Assembly: GCA_964057225.1 (NCBI GenBank) | Contig: CAXKVF010000076.1 | Coordinates: forward strand, 496,001-560,000 | Direction of reading: 5' to 3' | Source: Auanema rhodensis | Taxonomy: Eukaryota > Nematoda > Chromadorea > Rhabditida > Rhabditidae | DNA length: 64,000 bases | Position numbers and translations under genes: made by a program | In this document: positions 52,271 to 64,000 of the stretch, piece by piece | Numbering within the stretch: position 1 is the stretch's first letter | Layout: each line of letters opens with the position of its first letter | Notes under the pieces: model-generated | The model's database searches: none | The model's input: only the letters and a program-made list of their open reading frames with translations | Told to the model about the DNA's origin: nothing

Positions 52271-55200
52271 TTAGCATAAATTAAAGTTCACGTAAATTTC
52301 AAAGTCATGGTTACCATGCACCAATATCAATAAAAATCTGTTTTTAGACTAATATGGACATGGGGAATCTAATTTTGAAAACCGCATCTCTTTATCTTTC
52401 ACGTGAAGCAAGTTACATACCAAGTGCACATCACGTGTACATTTAATTAGCATAAATTAAAGTTCACGTAAATTTCAAAGTCATGGTTACCATGCACCAA
52501 TATCAATAAAAATTTGTTTTTAGACTAATATGGACATGGGGAATCTAATTTTGAAAACCGCATCTCTTTATATTTCACGTGAAGCGAGTTACATACCAAG
52601 TGCACATCACGTGTACATTTAATTAGCATAAATTAAAGTTCACGTAAATTTCAAAGTCATGGTTACCATGAACCAATATCAATAAAAATTTGTTTTTAGA
52701 CTAATATGGACATGGGGAATCTAATTTTGAAAACCGCATCTCTTTATCTTTCACGTGAAGCGAGTTACATACCAAGTGCACATCACGTGTACATTTAATT
52801 AGCATAAATTAAAGTTCACGTAAATTTCAAAGTCATGGTTACCATGCACCAATATCAATAAAAATTTGTTTTTAGACTAATATGGACATGGGGAATCTAA
52901 TTTTGAAAACCGCATCTCTTTATCTTCCACGTGAAGCGAGTTACATACCAAGTGCACATCACGTGTACATTTAATTAGCATAAATTAAAGTTCACGTAAA
53001 TTTCAAAGTCATGGTTACCATGAACCAATATCAATAAAAATTTGTTTTTAGACTAATATGTACATGGGGAATCTAATTTTGAAAACCGCATCTCTTTATC
53101 TTTCACGTGAAGCGAGTTACATACCAAGTGCACATCACGTGTACATTTAATTAGCATAAATTAAAGTTCACGTAAATTTCAAAGTCATGGTTACCATGAA
53201 CCAATATCAATAAAAATTTGTTTTTAGACTAATATGGACATGGGGAATCTAATTTTGAAAACCGCATCTCTTTATCTTTCACGTGAAGCAAGTTACATAC
53301 CAAGTGCACATCACGTGTACATTTAATTAGCATAAATTAAAGTTCACGTAAATTTCAAAGTCATGGTTACCATGCACCAATATCAATAAAAATTTGTTTT
53401 TAGACTAATATGGACATGGGGAATCTAATTTTGAAAACCGCATCTCTTTATCTTTCACGTGAAGCGAGTTACATACCAAGTGCACATCACGTGTACATTT
53501 AATTAGCATAAATTAAAGTTCACGTAAATTTCAAAGTCATGGTTACCATGCACCAATATCAATAAAAATTTGTTTTTAGACTAATATGGACATGGGGAAT
53601 CTTATTTTGAAAACCGCATCTCTTTATCTTTCACGTGAAGCGAGTTACATATCAAGTGCACATCACGTGTACATTTAATTAGCATAAATTAAAGTTCACG
53701 TAAATTTCAAAGTCATGGTTACCATTAACCAATATCAATAAAAAATTGTTTTTAGACTAATATGGACATGGGGAATCTAATTTTGAAAACCGCATCTCTT
53801 TATCTTTCACGTGAAGCGAGTTACATATCAAGTGCACATCACGTGTACATTTAATTAGCATAAATTAAAGTTCACGTAAATTTCAAAGTCATGGTTACCA
53901 TGCACCAATATCAATAAAAATTTGTTTTTAGACTAATATGGACATGGGGAATCTAATTTTGAAAACCGCATCTCTTTATCTTTCACGTGAAGCGAGTTAC
54001 ATATCAAGTGCACATCACGTGTACATTTAATTAGCATAAATTAAAGTTCACGTAAATTTCAAAGTCATGGTTACCATTAACCAATATCAATAAAAATTTG
54101 TTTTTAGACTAATATGGACATGGGGAATCTAATTTTGAAAACCGCATCTCTTTATCTTTCACGTGAAGCGAGTTACATATCAAGTGCACATCACGTGTAC
54201 ATTTAATTAGCATAAATTAAAGTTCACGTAAATTTCAAAGTCATGGTTACCATGAACCAATATCAATAAAAATTTGTTTTTAGACTAATATGGACATGGG
54301 GAATCTAATTTTGAAAACCGCATCTCTTTATCTTTCACGTGAAGCGAGTTACATACCAAGTGCACATCACGTGTACATTTAATTAGCATAAATTAAAGTT
54401 CACGTAAATTTCAAAGTCATGGTTACCATGCACCAATATCAATAAAAATTTGTTTTTAGACTAGTATGGACATCGGGAATCTAATTTTGAAAACCGCATC
54501 TCTTTATCTTTCACGTGAAGCGAGTTACATATCAAGTGCACATCACGTGTACATTTAATTAGCATAAATTAAAGTTCACGTAAATTTCAAAGTCATGGTT
54601 ACCATGAACCAATATCAATAAAAATTTGTTTTTAGACTAATATGGACATGGGGAATCTAATTTTGAAAACCGCATCTCTTTATCTTTCACGTGAAGCGAG
54701 TTACATACCAAGTGCACATCACGTGTACATTTAATTAGCATAAATTAAAGTTCACGTAAATTTCAAAGTCATGGTTACCATGCACCAATATCAATAAAAA
54801 TTTGTTTTTAGACTAATATGGACATGGGGAATCTAATTTTGAAAACCGCATCTCTTTATCTTCCACGTGAAGCGAGTTACATACCAAGTGCACATCACGT
54901 GTACATTTAATTAGCATAAATTAAAGTTCACGTAAATTTCAAAGTCATGGTTACCATGAACCAATATCAATAAAAATTTGTTTTTAGACTAATATGTACA
55001 TGGGGAATCTAATTTTGAAAACCGCATCTCTTTATCTTTCACGTGAAGCGAGTTACATACCAAGTGCACATCACGTGTACATTTAATTAGCATAAATTAA
55101 AGTTCACGTAAATTTCAAAGTCATGGTTACCATGCACCAATATCAATAAAAATTTGTTTTTAGACTAATATGGACATGGGGAATCTAATTTTGAAAACCG

Positions 55201-56846
55201 CATCTCTTTATCTTTCACGTGAAGCGAGTTACATATCAAGTGCACATCACGTGTACATTTAATTAGCATAAATTAAAGTTCACGTAAATTTCAAAGTCAT
55301 GGTTACCATTAACCAATATCAATAAAAATTTGTTTTTAGACTAATATGGACATGGGGAATCTAATTTTGAAAACCGCATTTCTTTATCTTTCACGTGAAG
55401 CGAGTTACATACCAAGTGCACATCACGTGTACATTTAATTAGCATAAATTAAAGTTCACGTAAATTTCAAAGTCATGGTTACCATGCACCAATATCAATA
55501 AAAATTTGTTTTTAGACTAATATGGACATGAGGAATCTAATTTTGAAAACCGCATCTCTTTATCTTTCACGTGAAGCGAGTTACATACCAAGTGCACATC
55601 ACGTGTACATTTAATTAGCATAAATTAAAGTTCACGTAAATTTCAAAGTCATGGTTACCATGCACCAATATCAATAAAAATTTGTTTTTAGACTAATATG
55701 GACATGGGGAATCTAATTTTGAAAACCGCATCTCTTTATATTTCACGTGAAGCGAGTTACATACCAAGTGCACATCACGTGTACATTTAATTAGCATAAA
55801 TTAAAGTTCACGTAAATTTCAAAGTCATGGTTACCATGCACCAATATCAATAAAAATTTGTTTTTAGACTAATATGGACATGGGGAATCTAATTTTGAAA
55901 ACCGCATCTCTTTATCTTCCACGTGAAGCGAGTTACATACCAAGTGCACATCACGTGTACATTTAATTAGCATAAATTAAAGTTCACGTAAATTTCAAAG
56001 TCATGGTTACCATGAACCAATATCAATAAAAATTTGTTTTTAGACTAATATGGACATGGGGAATCTAATTTTGAAAACCGCATCTCTTTATCTTCCACGT
56101 GAAGCGAGTTACATACCAAGTGCACATCACGTGTACATTTAATTAGCATAAATTAAAGTTCACGTAAATTTCAAAGTCATGGTTACCATGAACCAATATC
56201 AATAAAAATTTGTTTTTAGACTAATATGGACATGGGGAATCAAAGTTTGAAAACCGCATCTCTTTATCTTTCACGTGAAGCGAGTTACATACCAAGTGCA
56301 CATCACGTGTACATTTAATTAGCATAAATTAAAGTTCACGTAAATTTCAAAGTCATGGTTACCATGAACCAATATCAATAAAAATTTGTTTTTAGACTAA
56401 TATGGACATGGGGAATCTAATTTTGAAAACCGCATCACTTTATCTTTCACGTGAAGCGAGTTACATACCAAGTGCACATCACGTGTACATTTAATTAGCA
56501 TAAATTAAAGTTCACGTAAATTTCAAAGTCATGGTTACCATGCACCAATATCAATAAAAATTTGTTTTTAGACTAATATGGACATGGGGAATCTAATTTT
56601 GAAAACCGCATCTCTTTATCTTTCACGTGAAGCGAGTTACATACCAAGTGCACATCACGTGTACATTTAATTAGCATAAATTAAAGTTCACGTAAATTTC
56701 AAAGTCATGGTTACCATGCACCAATATCAATAAAAATCTGTTTTTAGACTAATATAGACATGGGGAATCTAATTTTGAAAACCGCATCTCTTTATCTTTC
56801 ACGTGAAGCGAGTTACATACCAAGTGCACATCACGTGTACATTTAA
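52271..56846. repeat. Mixed satellite segment (monomers 298-323)
   Basis: A GAAGCAAG change occurs twice, 880 bp apart (52410 and 53290), marking a 5-monomer duplication. Monomers 305-308 (with AATCTTATTTTG near 53601 and CAATAAAAAATTG) match monomers 324-327, 3344 bp (19 monomers) to the right. Monomers 312-323 resemble the 17-mer at 11439-17422 in type order, with an extra AATCAAAGTTTG monomer. Confidence 0.8.
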
Positions 56847-59800
56847 TTAGCATAAATTAAAGTTCACGTAAATTTCAAAGTCATGGTTACCATGCACCAA
56901 TATCAATAAAAATTTGTTTTTAGACTAATATGGACATGGGGAATCTTATTTTGAAAACCGCATCTCTTTATCTTTCACGTGAAGCGAGTTACATATCAAG
57001 TGCACATCACGTGTACATTTAATTAGCATAAATTAAAGTTCACGTAAATTTCAAAGTCATGGTTACCATTAACCAATATCAATAAAAAATTGTTTTTAGA
57101 CTAATATGGACATGGGGAATCTAATTTTGAAAACCGCATCTCTTTATCTTTCACGTGAAGCGAGTTACATATCAAGTGCACATCACGTGTACATTTAATT
57201 AGCATAAATTAAAGTTCACGTAAATTTCAAAGTCATGGTTACCATGCACCAATATCAATAAAAATTTGTTTTTAGACTAATATGGACATGGGGAATCTAA
57301 TTTTGAAAACCGCATCTCTTTATCTTTCACGTGAAGCGAGTTACATATCAAGTGCACATCACGTGTACATTTAATTAGCATAAATTAAAGTTCACGTAAA
57401 TTTCAAAGTCATGGTTACCATTAACCAATATCAATAAAAATTTGTTTTTAGACTAATATGGACATGGGGAATCTAATTTTGAAAACCGCATCTCTTTATC
57501 TTTCACGTGAAGCGAGTTACATATCAAGTGCACATCACGTGTACATTTAATTAGCATAAATTAAAGTTCACGTAAATTTCAAAGTCATGGTTACCATGCA
57601 CCAATATCAATAAAAATTTGTTTTTAGACTAATATGGACATGGGGAATCTAATTTTGAAAACCGCATCTCTTTATCTTTCACGTGAAGCGAGTTACATAT
57701 CAAGTGCACATCACGTGTACATTTAATTAGCATAAATTAAAGTTCACGTAAATTTCAAAGTCATGGTTACCATTTACCAATATCAATAAAAATTTGTTTT
57801 TAGACTAATATGGACATGGGGAATCTAATTTTGAAAACCGCATCTCTTTATCTTTCACGTGAAGCGAGTTACATACCAAGTGCACATCACGTGTACATTT
57901 AATTAGCATAAATTAAAGTTCACGTAAATTTCAAAGTCATGGTTACCATGCACCAATATCAATAAAAATTTGTTTTTAGACTAATATGGACATGGGGAAT
58001 CTAATTTTGAAAACCGCATCTCTTTATCTTTCACGTGAAGCGAGTTACATACCAAGTGCACATCACGTGTACATTTAATTAGCATAAATTAAAGTTCACG
58101 TAAATTTCAAAGTCATGGTTACCATGAACCAATATCAATAAAAATTTGTTTTTAGACTAATATGGACATGGGGAATCTAATTTTGAAAACCGCATCTCTT
58201 TATCTTTCACGTGAAGCGAGTTACATACCAAGTGCACATCACGTGTACATTTAATTAGCATAAATTAAAGTTCACGTAAATTTCAAAGTCATGGTTACCA
58301 TGCACCAATATCAATAAAAATTTGTTTTTAGACTAATATGGACATGGGGAATCTAATTTTGAAAACCGCATCTCTTTATCTTCCACGTGAAGCGAGTTAC
58401 ATACCAAGTGCACATCACGTGTACATTTAATTAGCATAAATTAAAGTTCACGTAAATTTCAAAGTCATGGTTACCATGAACCAATATCAATAAAAATTTG
58501 TTTTTAGACTAATATGGACATGGGGAATCTAATTTTGAAAACCGCATCTCTTTATCTTCCACGTGAAGCGAGTTAAATACCAAGTGCACATCACGTGTAC
58601 ATTTAATTAGCATAAATTAAAGTTCACGTAAATTTCAAAGTCATGGTTACCATGAACCAATATCAATAAAAATTTGTTTTTAGACTAATATGGACATGGG
58701 GAATCTAATTTTGAAAACCGCATCTCTTTATCTTCCACGTGAAGCGAGTTACATACCAAGTGCACATCACGTGTACATTTAATTAGCATAAATTAAAGTT
58801 CACGTAAATTTCAAAGTCATGGTTACCATGAACCAATATCAATAAAAATTTGTTTTTAGACTAATATGGACATGGGGAATCAAAGTTTGAAAACCGCATC
58901 TCTTTATCTTTCACGTGAAGCGAGTTACATACCAAGTGCACATCACGTGTACATTTAATTAGCATAAATTAAAGTTCACGTAAATTTCAAAGTCACGGTT
59001 ACCATGAACCAATATCAATAAAAATTTGTTTTTAGACTAATATGGACATGGGGAATCTAATTTTGAAAACCGCATCACTTTATCTTTCACGTGAAGCGAG
59101 TTACATACCAAGTGCACATCACGTGTACATTTAATTAGCATAAATTAAAGTTCACGTAAATTTCAAAGTCATGGTTACCATGCACCAATATCAATAAAAA
59201 TTTGTTTTTAGACTAATATGGACATGGGGAATCTAATTTTGAAAACCGCATCTCTTTATCTTTCACGTGAAGCGAGTTACATACCAAGTGCACATCACGT
59301 GTACATTTAATTAGCATAAATTAAAGTTCACGTAAATTTCAAAGTCATGGTTACCATGCACCAATATCAATAAAAATCTGTTTTTAGACTAATATGGACA
59401 TGGGGAATCTAATTTTGAAAACCGCATCTCTTTATCTTTCACGTGAAGCGAGTTACATACCAAGTGCACATCACGTGTACATTTAATTAGCATAAATTAA
59501 AGTTCACGTAAATTTCAAAGTCATGGTTACCATGCACCAATATCAATAAAAATTTGTTTTTAGACTAATATGGACATGGGGAATCTAATTTTGAAAACCG
59601 CATCTCTTTATCTTTCACGTGAAGCGAGTTACATATCAAGTGCACATCACGTGTACATTTAATTAGCATAAATTAAAGTTCACGTAAATTTCAAAGTCAT
59701 GGTTACCATTAACCAATATCAATAAAAATTTGTTTTTAGACTAATATGGACATGGGGAATCTAATTTTGAAAACCGCATCTCTTTATCTTTCAAGTGAAG

Positions 59801-60190
59801 CGAGTTACATACCAAGTGCACATCACGTGTACATTTAATTAGCATAAATTAAAGTTCACGTAAATTTCAAAGTCATGGTTACCATGCACCAATATCAATA
59901 AAAATTTGTTTTTAGACTAATATGGACATGAGGAATCTAATTTTGAAAACCGCATCTCTTTATCTTTCACGTGAAGCGAGTTACATACCAAGTGCACATC
60001 ACGTGTACATTTAATTAGCATAAATTAAAGTTCACGTAAATTTCAAAGTCATGGTTACCATGCACCAATATCAATAAAAATTTGTTTTTAGACTAATATG
60101 GACATGGGGAATCTAATTTTGAAAACCGCATCTCTTTATATTTCACGTGAAGCGAGTTACATACCAAGTGCACATCACGTGTACATTTAA
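56847..60190. repeat. Nineteen-monomer block matching 20063-23406
   Basis: Monomers 324-342 follow the same order as monomers 115-133: the TATC alternating word with CATTTACC, then plain, CATGAACC, three CTTCCACG, AATCAAAGTTTG, CATCACTTT, plain, TCTG, TATC, CATTAACC plus CAAGTG, GAGG, TTATATTTC. The offset is 36784 bp, exactly 209 x 176. Each copy has private changes. Here they are AATCTTATTTTG, CAATAAAAAATTG, GTTAAATACC and GTCACGGTT. Confidence 0.87.
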
Positions 60191-62126
60191 TTAGCATAAA
60201 TTAAAGTTCACGTAAATTTCAAAGTCATGGTTACCATGAACCAATATCAATAAAAATTTGTTTTTAGACTAATATGGACATGGGGAATCTAATTTTGAAA
60301 ACCGCATCTCTTTATCTTTCACGTGAAGCGAGTTACATACCAAGTGCACATCACGTGTACATTTAATTAGCATAAATTAAAGTTCACGTAAATTTCAAAG
60401 TCATGGTTACCATGCACCAATATCAATAAAAATTTGTTTTTAGACTAATATGGACATGGGGAATCTAATTTTGAAAACCGCATCTCTTTATCTTCCACGT
60501 GAAGCGAGTTACATACCAAGTGCACATCACGTGTACATTTAATTAGCATAAATTAAAGTTCACGTAAATTTCAAAGTCATGGTTACCATGCACCAATATC
60601 AATAAACATTTGTTTTTAGACTAATATGTACATGGGGAATCTAATTTTGAAAACCGCATCTCTTTATCTTTCACGTGAAGCGAGTTACATACCAAGTGCA
60701 CATCACGTGTACATTTAATTAGCATAAATTAAAGTTCACGTAAATTTCAAAGTCATGGTTACCATGCACCAATATCAATAAAAATTTGTTTTTAGACTAA
60801 TATGGACATGGGGAATCTAATTTTGAAAACCGCATCTCTTTATCTTTCACGTGAAGCGAGTTACATATCAAGTGCACATCACGTGTACATTTAATTAGCA
60901 TAAATTAAAGTTCACGTAAATTTCAAAGTCATGGTTACCATTAACCAATATCAATAAAAATTTGTTTTTAGACTAATATGGACATGGGGAATCTAATTTT
61001 GAAAACCGCATCTCTTTATCTTTCACGTGAAGCGAGTTACATATCAAGTGCACATCACGTGTACATTTAATTAGCATAAATTAAAGTTCACGTAAATTTC
61101 AAAGTCATGGTTACCATGAACCAATATCAATAAAAATTTGTTTTTAGACTAATATGGACATGGGGAATCTAATTTTGAAAACCGCATCTCTTTATCTTTC
61201 ACGTGAAGCGAGTTACATACCAAGTGCACATCACGTGTACATTTAATTAGCATAAATTAAAGTTCACGTAAATTTCAAAGTCATGGTTACCATGAACCAA
61301 TATCAATAAAAATTTGTTTTTAGACTAATATGGACATGGGGAATCTAATTTTGAAAACCGCATCTCTTTATCTTTCACGTGAAGCGAGTTACATACCAAG
61401 TGCACATCACGTGTACATTTAATTAGCATAAATTAAAGTTCACGTAAATTTCAAAGTCATGGTTACCATGCACCAATATCAATAAAAATTTGTTTTTAGA
61501 CTAATATGGACATGGGGAATCTAATTTTGAAAACCGCATCTCTTTATCTTTCACGTGAAGCGAGTTACATACCAAGTGCACATCACGTGTACATTTAATT
61601 AGCATAAATTAAAGTTCACGTAAATTTCAAAGTCATGGTTACCATGCACCAATATCAATAAAAATTTGTTTTTAGACTAATATGGACATGGGGAATCTAA
61701 TTTTGAAAACCGCATCTCTTTATCTTCCACGTGAAGCGAGTTACATACCAAGTGCACATCACGTGTACATTTAATTAGCATAAATTAAAGTTCACGTAAA
61801 TTTCAAAGTCATGGTTACCATGCACCAATATCAATAAAAATTTGTTTTTAGACTAATATGTACATGGGGAATCTAATTTTGAAAACCGCATCTCTTTATC
61901 TTTCACGTGAAGCGAGTTACATACCAAGTGCACATCACGTGTACATTTAATTAGCATAAATTAAAGTTCACGTAAATTTCAGAGTCATGGTTACCATGAA
62001 CTAATATCAATAAAAATTTGTTTTTAGACTAATATGGACATGGGGAATCTAATTTTGAAAACCGCATCTCTTTATCTTTCACGTGAAGCGAGTTACATAC
62101 CAAGTGCACATCACGTGTACATTTAA
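60191..62126. repeat. Mixed satellite segment (monomers 343-353)
   Basis: The order is CATGAACC, CTTCCACG, ATGTACA (with AATAAACATT), TATC, CATTAACC plus TATC, CATGAACC, CATGAACC, plain, CTTCCACG, ATGTACA, then a monomer with CAGAGTC and GAACTAATA. The CTTCCACG and ATGTACA pair recurs seven monomers apart. It forms the boundary with the terminal 5-mer block. Confidence 0.75.
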
Positions 62127-63005
62127 TTAGCATAAATTAAAGTTCACGTAAATTTCAAAGTCGTGGTTACCATGCACCAATATCAATAAAAATTCGTTTT
62201 TAGACTAATATGGACATGGGAAATCTAACTTTGAAAACCGCATCTCTTTATCTTTCACGTGAAGCGAGTTACATACCAAGTGCACATCACGTGTACATTT
62301 AATTAGCATAAATTAAAGTTCACGTAAATTTCAAAGTCATGGTTACCATGCACCAATATCAATAAAAATTTGTTTTTAGACTAATATGGACATGAGGAAT
62401 CTAATTTTGAAAACCGCATCTCTTTATCTTTCACGTGAAGCGAGTTACATACCAAGTGCACATCACGTGTACATTTAATTAGCATAAATTAAAGTTCACG
62501 TAAATTTCAAAGTCATGGTTACCATGCACCAATATCAATAAAAATTTGTTTTTAGACTAATATGGACATGGGGAATAAATTTTGAAAACCGCATCTCTTT
62601 ATCTTTCACGTGAAGCGAGTTACATACCAAGTGCACATCACGTGTACATTTAATTAGCATAAATTAAAGTTCACGTAAATTTCAAAGTCATGGTTACCAT
62701 GCACCAATATCAATAAAAATTTGTTTTTAGACTAATATGGACATGGGGAATCTAATTTTGAAAACCGCATCTCTTTATCTTTCACGTGAAGCGAGTTACA
62801 TACCAAGTGCACATCACGTGTACATTTAATTAGCATAAATTAAAGTTCACGTAAATTTCAAAGTCATGGTTACCATGCACCAATATCAATAAAAATTTGT
62901 TTTTAGACTAATATGGACATGGGGAATCTAATTTTGAAAACCGCATCTCTTTATCTTTCACGTGAAGCGAGTTACATACCAAGTGCACATCACGTGTACA
63001 TTTAA
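62127..63005. repeat. 5-mer higher-order repeat (879 bp), right-end copy 1
   Basis: The order is GTCGTGG/AATTCG/CTAACTTTG with GGGAAATC; GAGG; a 175-bp GAATAAATTTTG monomer; plain; plain. GTCGTGG at 62160 is followed by the next at 63039, 879 bp later. The unit matches 34670-35548 except for GGGAAATC in the first monomer. Confidence 0.92.
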
Positions 63006-63884
63006 TTAGCATAAATTAAAGTTCACGTAAAGTTCAAAGTCGTGGTTACCATGCACCAATATCAATAAAAATTCGTTTTTAGACTAATATGGACATGGGA
63101 AATCTAACTTTGAAAACCGCATCTCTTTATCTTTCACGTGAAGCGAGTTACATACCAAGTGCACATCACGTGTACATTTAATTAGCATAAATTAAAGTTC
63201 ACGTAAATTTCAAAGTCATGGTTACCATGCACCAATATCAATAAAAATTTGTTTTTAGACTAATATGGACATGAGGAATCTAATTTTGAAAACCGCATCT
63301 CTTTATCTTTCACGTGAAGCGAGTTACATACCAAGTGCACATCACGTGTACATTTAATTAGCATAAATTAAAGTTCACGTAAATTTCAAAGTCATGGTTA
63401 CCATGCACCAATATCAATAAAAATTTGTTTTTAGACTAATATGGACATGGGGAATAAATTTTGAAAACCGCATCTCTTTATCTTTCACGTGAAGCGAGTT
63501 ACATACCAAGTGCACATCACGTGTACATTTAATTAGCATAAATTAAAGTTCACGTAAATTTCAAAGTCATGGTTACCATGCACCAATATCAATAAAAATT
63601 TGTTTTTAGACTAATATGGACATGGGGAATCTAATTTTGAAAACCGCATCTCTTTATCTTTCACGTGAAGCGAGTTACATACCAAGTGCACATCACGTGT
63701 ACATTTAATTAGCATAAATTAAAGTTCACGTAAATTTCAAAGTCATGGTTACCATGCACCAATATCAATAAAAATTTGTTTTTAGACTAATATGGACATG
63801 GGGAATCTAATTTTGAAAACCGCATCTCTTTATCTTTCACGTGAAGCGAGTTACATACCAAGTGCACATCACGTGTACATTTAA
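63006..63884. repeat. 5-mer higher-order repeat (879 bp), right-end copy 2
   Basis: The types match copy 1, with one private change, CGTAAAGTTC, in the first monomer. The next GTCGTGG is at 63918, again 879 bp on. Confidence 0.92.
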
Positions 63885-64000
63885 TTAGCATAAATTAAAG
63901 TTCACGTAAATTTCAAAGTCGTGGTTACCATGCACCAATATCAATAAAAATTCGTTTTTAGACTAATATGGACATGGGGAATCTAACTTTGAAAACCGCA
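63885..64000. repeat. Partial monomer at the right edge, start of a third 5-mer copy
   Basis: The first 116 bases of a GTCGTGG/AATTCG/CTAACTTTG monomer are present before the window ends. It has GGGGAATC like the internal copies at 34670 and 35549, not GGGAAATC like its two left neighbours. The array clearly continues past the window. Confidence 0.95.

Larger units (their letters stand above)
1..64000. repeat. 176-bp satellite DNA array, continuous across the window
   Basis: The sequence is one head-to-tail array. Taking TTAGCATAAA as an arbitrary phase start, monomers begin at 1, 177, 353, 529 and so on to 63885, giving 363 complete copies and one partial copy. Copies differ from the consensus at only a few positions each, and all are in the same orientation. 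Consensus G+C is 57 of 176. No transposon, unique spacer or inversion interrupts the array, and both window edges fall inside it. Arrays of nucleosome-length monomers are known from centromeres and other heterochromatin of plants and animals. Which of these this is, and in what species, cannot be told from the sequence. I see no protein-coding or RNA gene anywhere, so this entry also accounts for all gene-less stretches. Confidence 0.99.

Noticed and set aside
1-64000. CRISPR array
   Set aside because: Repeats are contiguous 176-bp units with no unique spacers, and there are no cas genes.
1-64000. Transposon insertion or inverted block within the array
   Set aside because: Every monomer was followed in phase and orientation from 1 to 64000. 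The only length changes are 1-bp losses and 2-bp gains.

Overview
The whole window is one uninterrupted tandem satellite DNA array. The monomer is 176 bp. The window holds 363 complete monomers plus a 116-bp partial one at the right edge (63885-64000), and both ends lie inside the array. All monomers point the same way. I found no gene, RNA gene, transposon, CRISPR array, inverted block or unique sequence. My consensus has 57 G+C of 176 (about 32%). The count closes exactly: 363 x 176, minus eight monomers short by 1 bp, plus two monomers long by 2 bp, places the last monomer start at 63885 as observed.

This is a eukaryotic nuclear genome. A nucleosome-sized, AT-rich, head-to-tail array over 64 kb is typical of centromeric or other constitutive heterochromatin in plants and animals. 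I do not recognise the monomer family, so species, centromere identity and function are inference. A plant is a reasonable guess but unproven.

The monomers differ by a small set of recurring diagnostic variants, and these occur in fixed order, giving higher-order repeats (HORs) of many sizes. From left to right: 1-3872, an 11-mer (1936 bp, itself 6+5) in two copies; 4049-11438, mixed monomers with a trimer repeat and a dimer-like alternation; 11439-17422, two copies of a 17-mer (2992 bp); 17423-22526, mixed, with a seven-monomer word repeated 2816 bp apart; 22527-25694, two copies of a 9-mer (1584 bp); 25695-31150, nine-monomer segments repeated 1936 bp apart; 32030-37664, a distinct subfamily domain with 2-, 3-, 4- and 5-mer repeats; 37665-43294, two copies of a 16-mer (2815 bp); 43295-48046, mixed; 48047-52270, a 7-mer (1232 bp) family; 52271-56846, mixed; 56847-60190, a diverged copy of 20063-23406; 60191-62126, mixed; 62127-64000, a 5-mer (879 bp) that also occurs at 34670-35548.

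Each monomer carries several short dyad symmetries and two CACGTG hexamers 32 bp apart. Variation is concentrated at two bases (monomer positions 48-49) at the edge of one dyad. The only ORF of note (34494-34676, minus strand) is a by-product of one substitution that removes a stop codon in the satellite. All monomer and position counts were made by eye and should be confirmed computationally.
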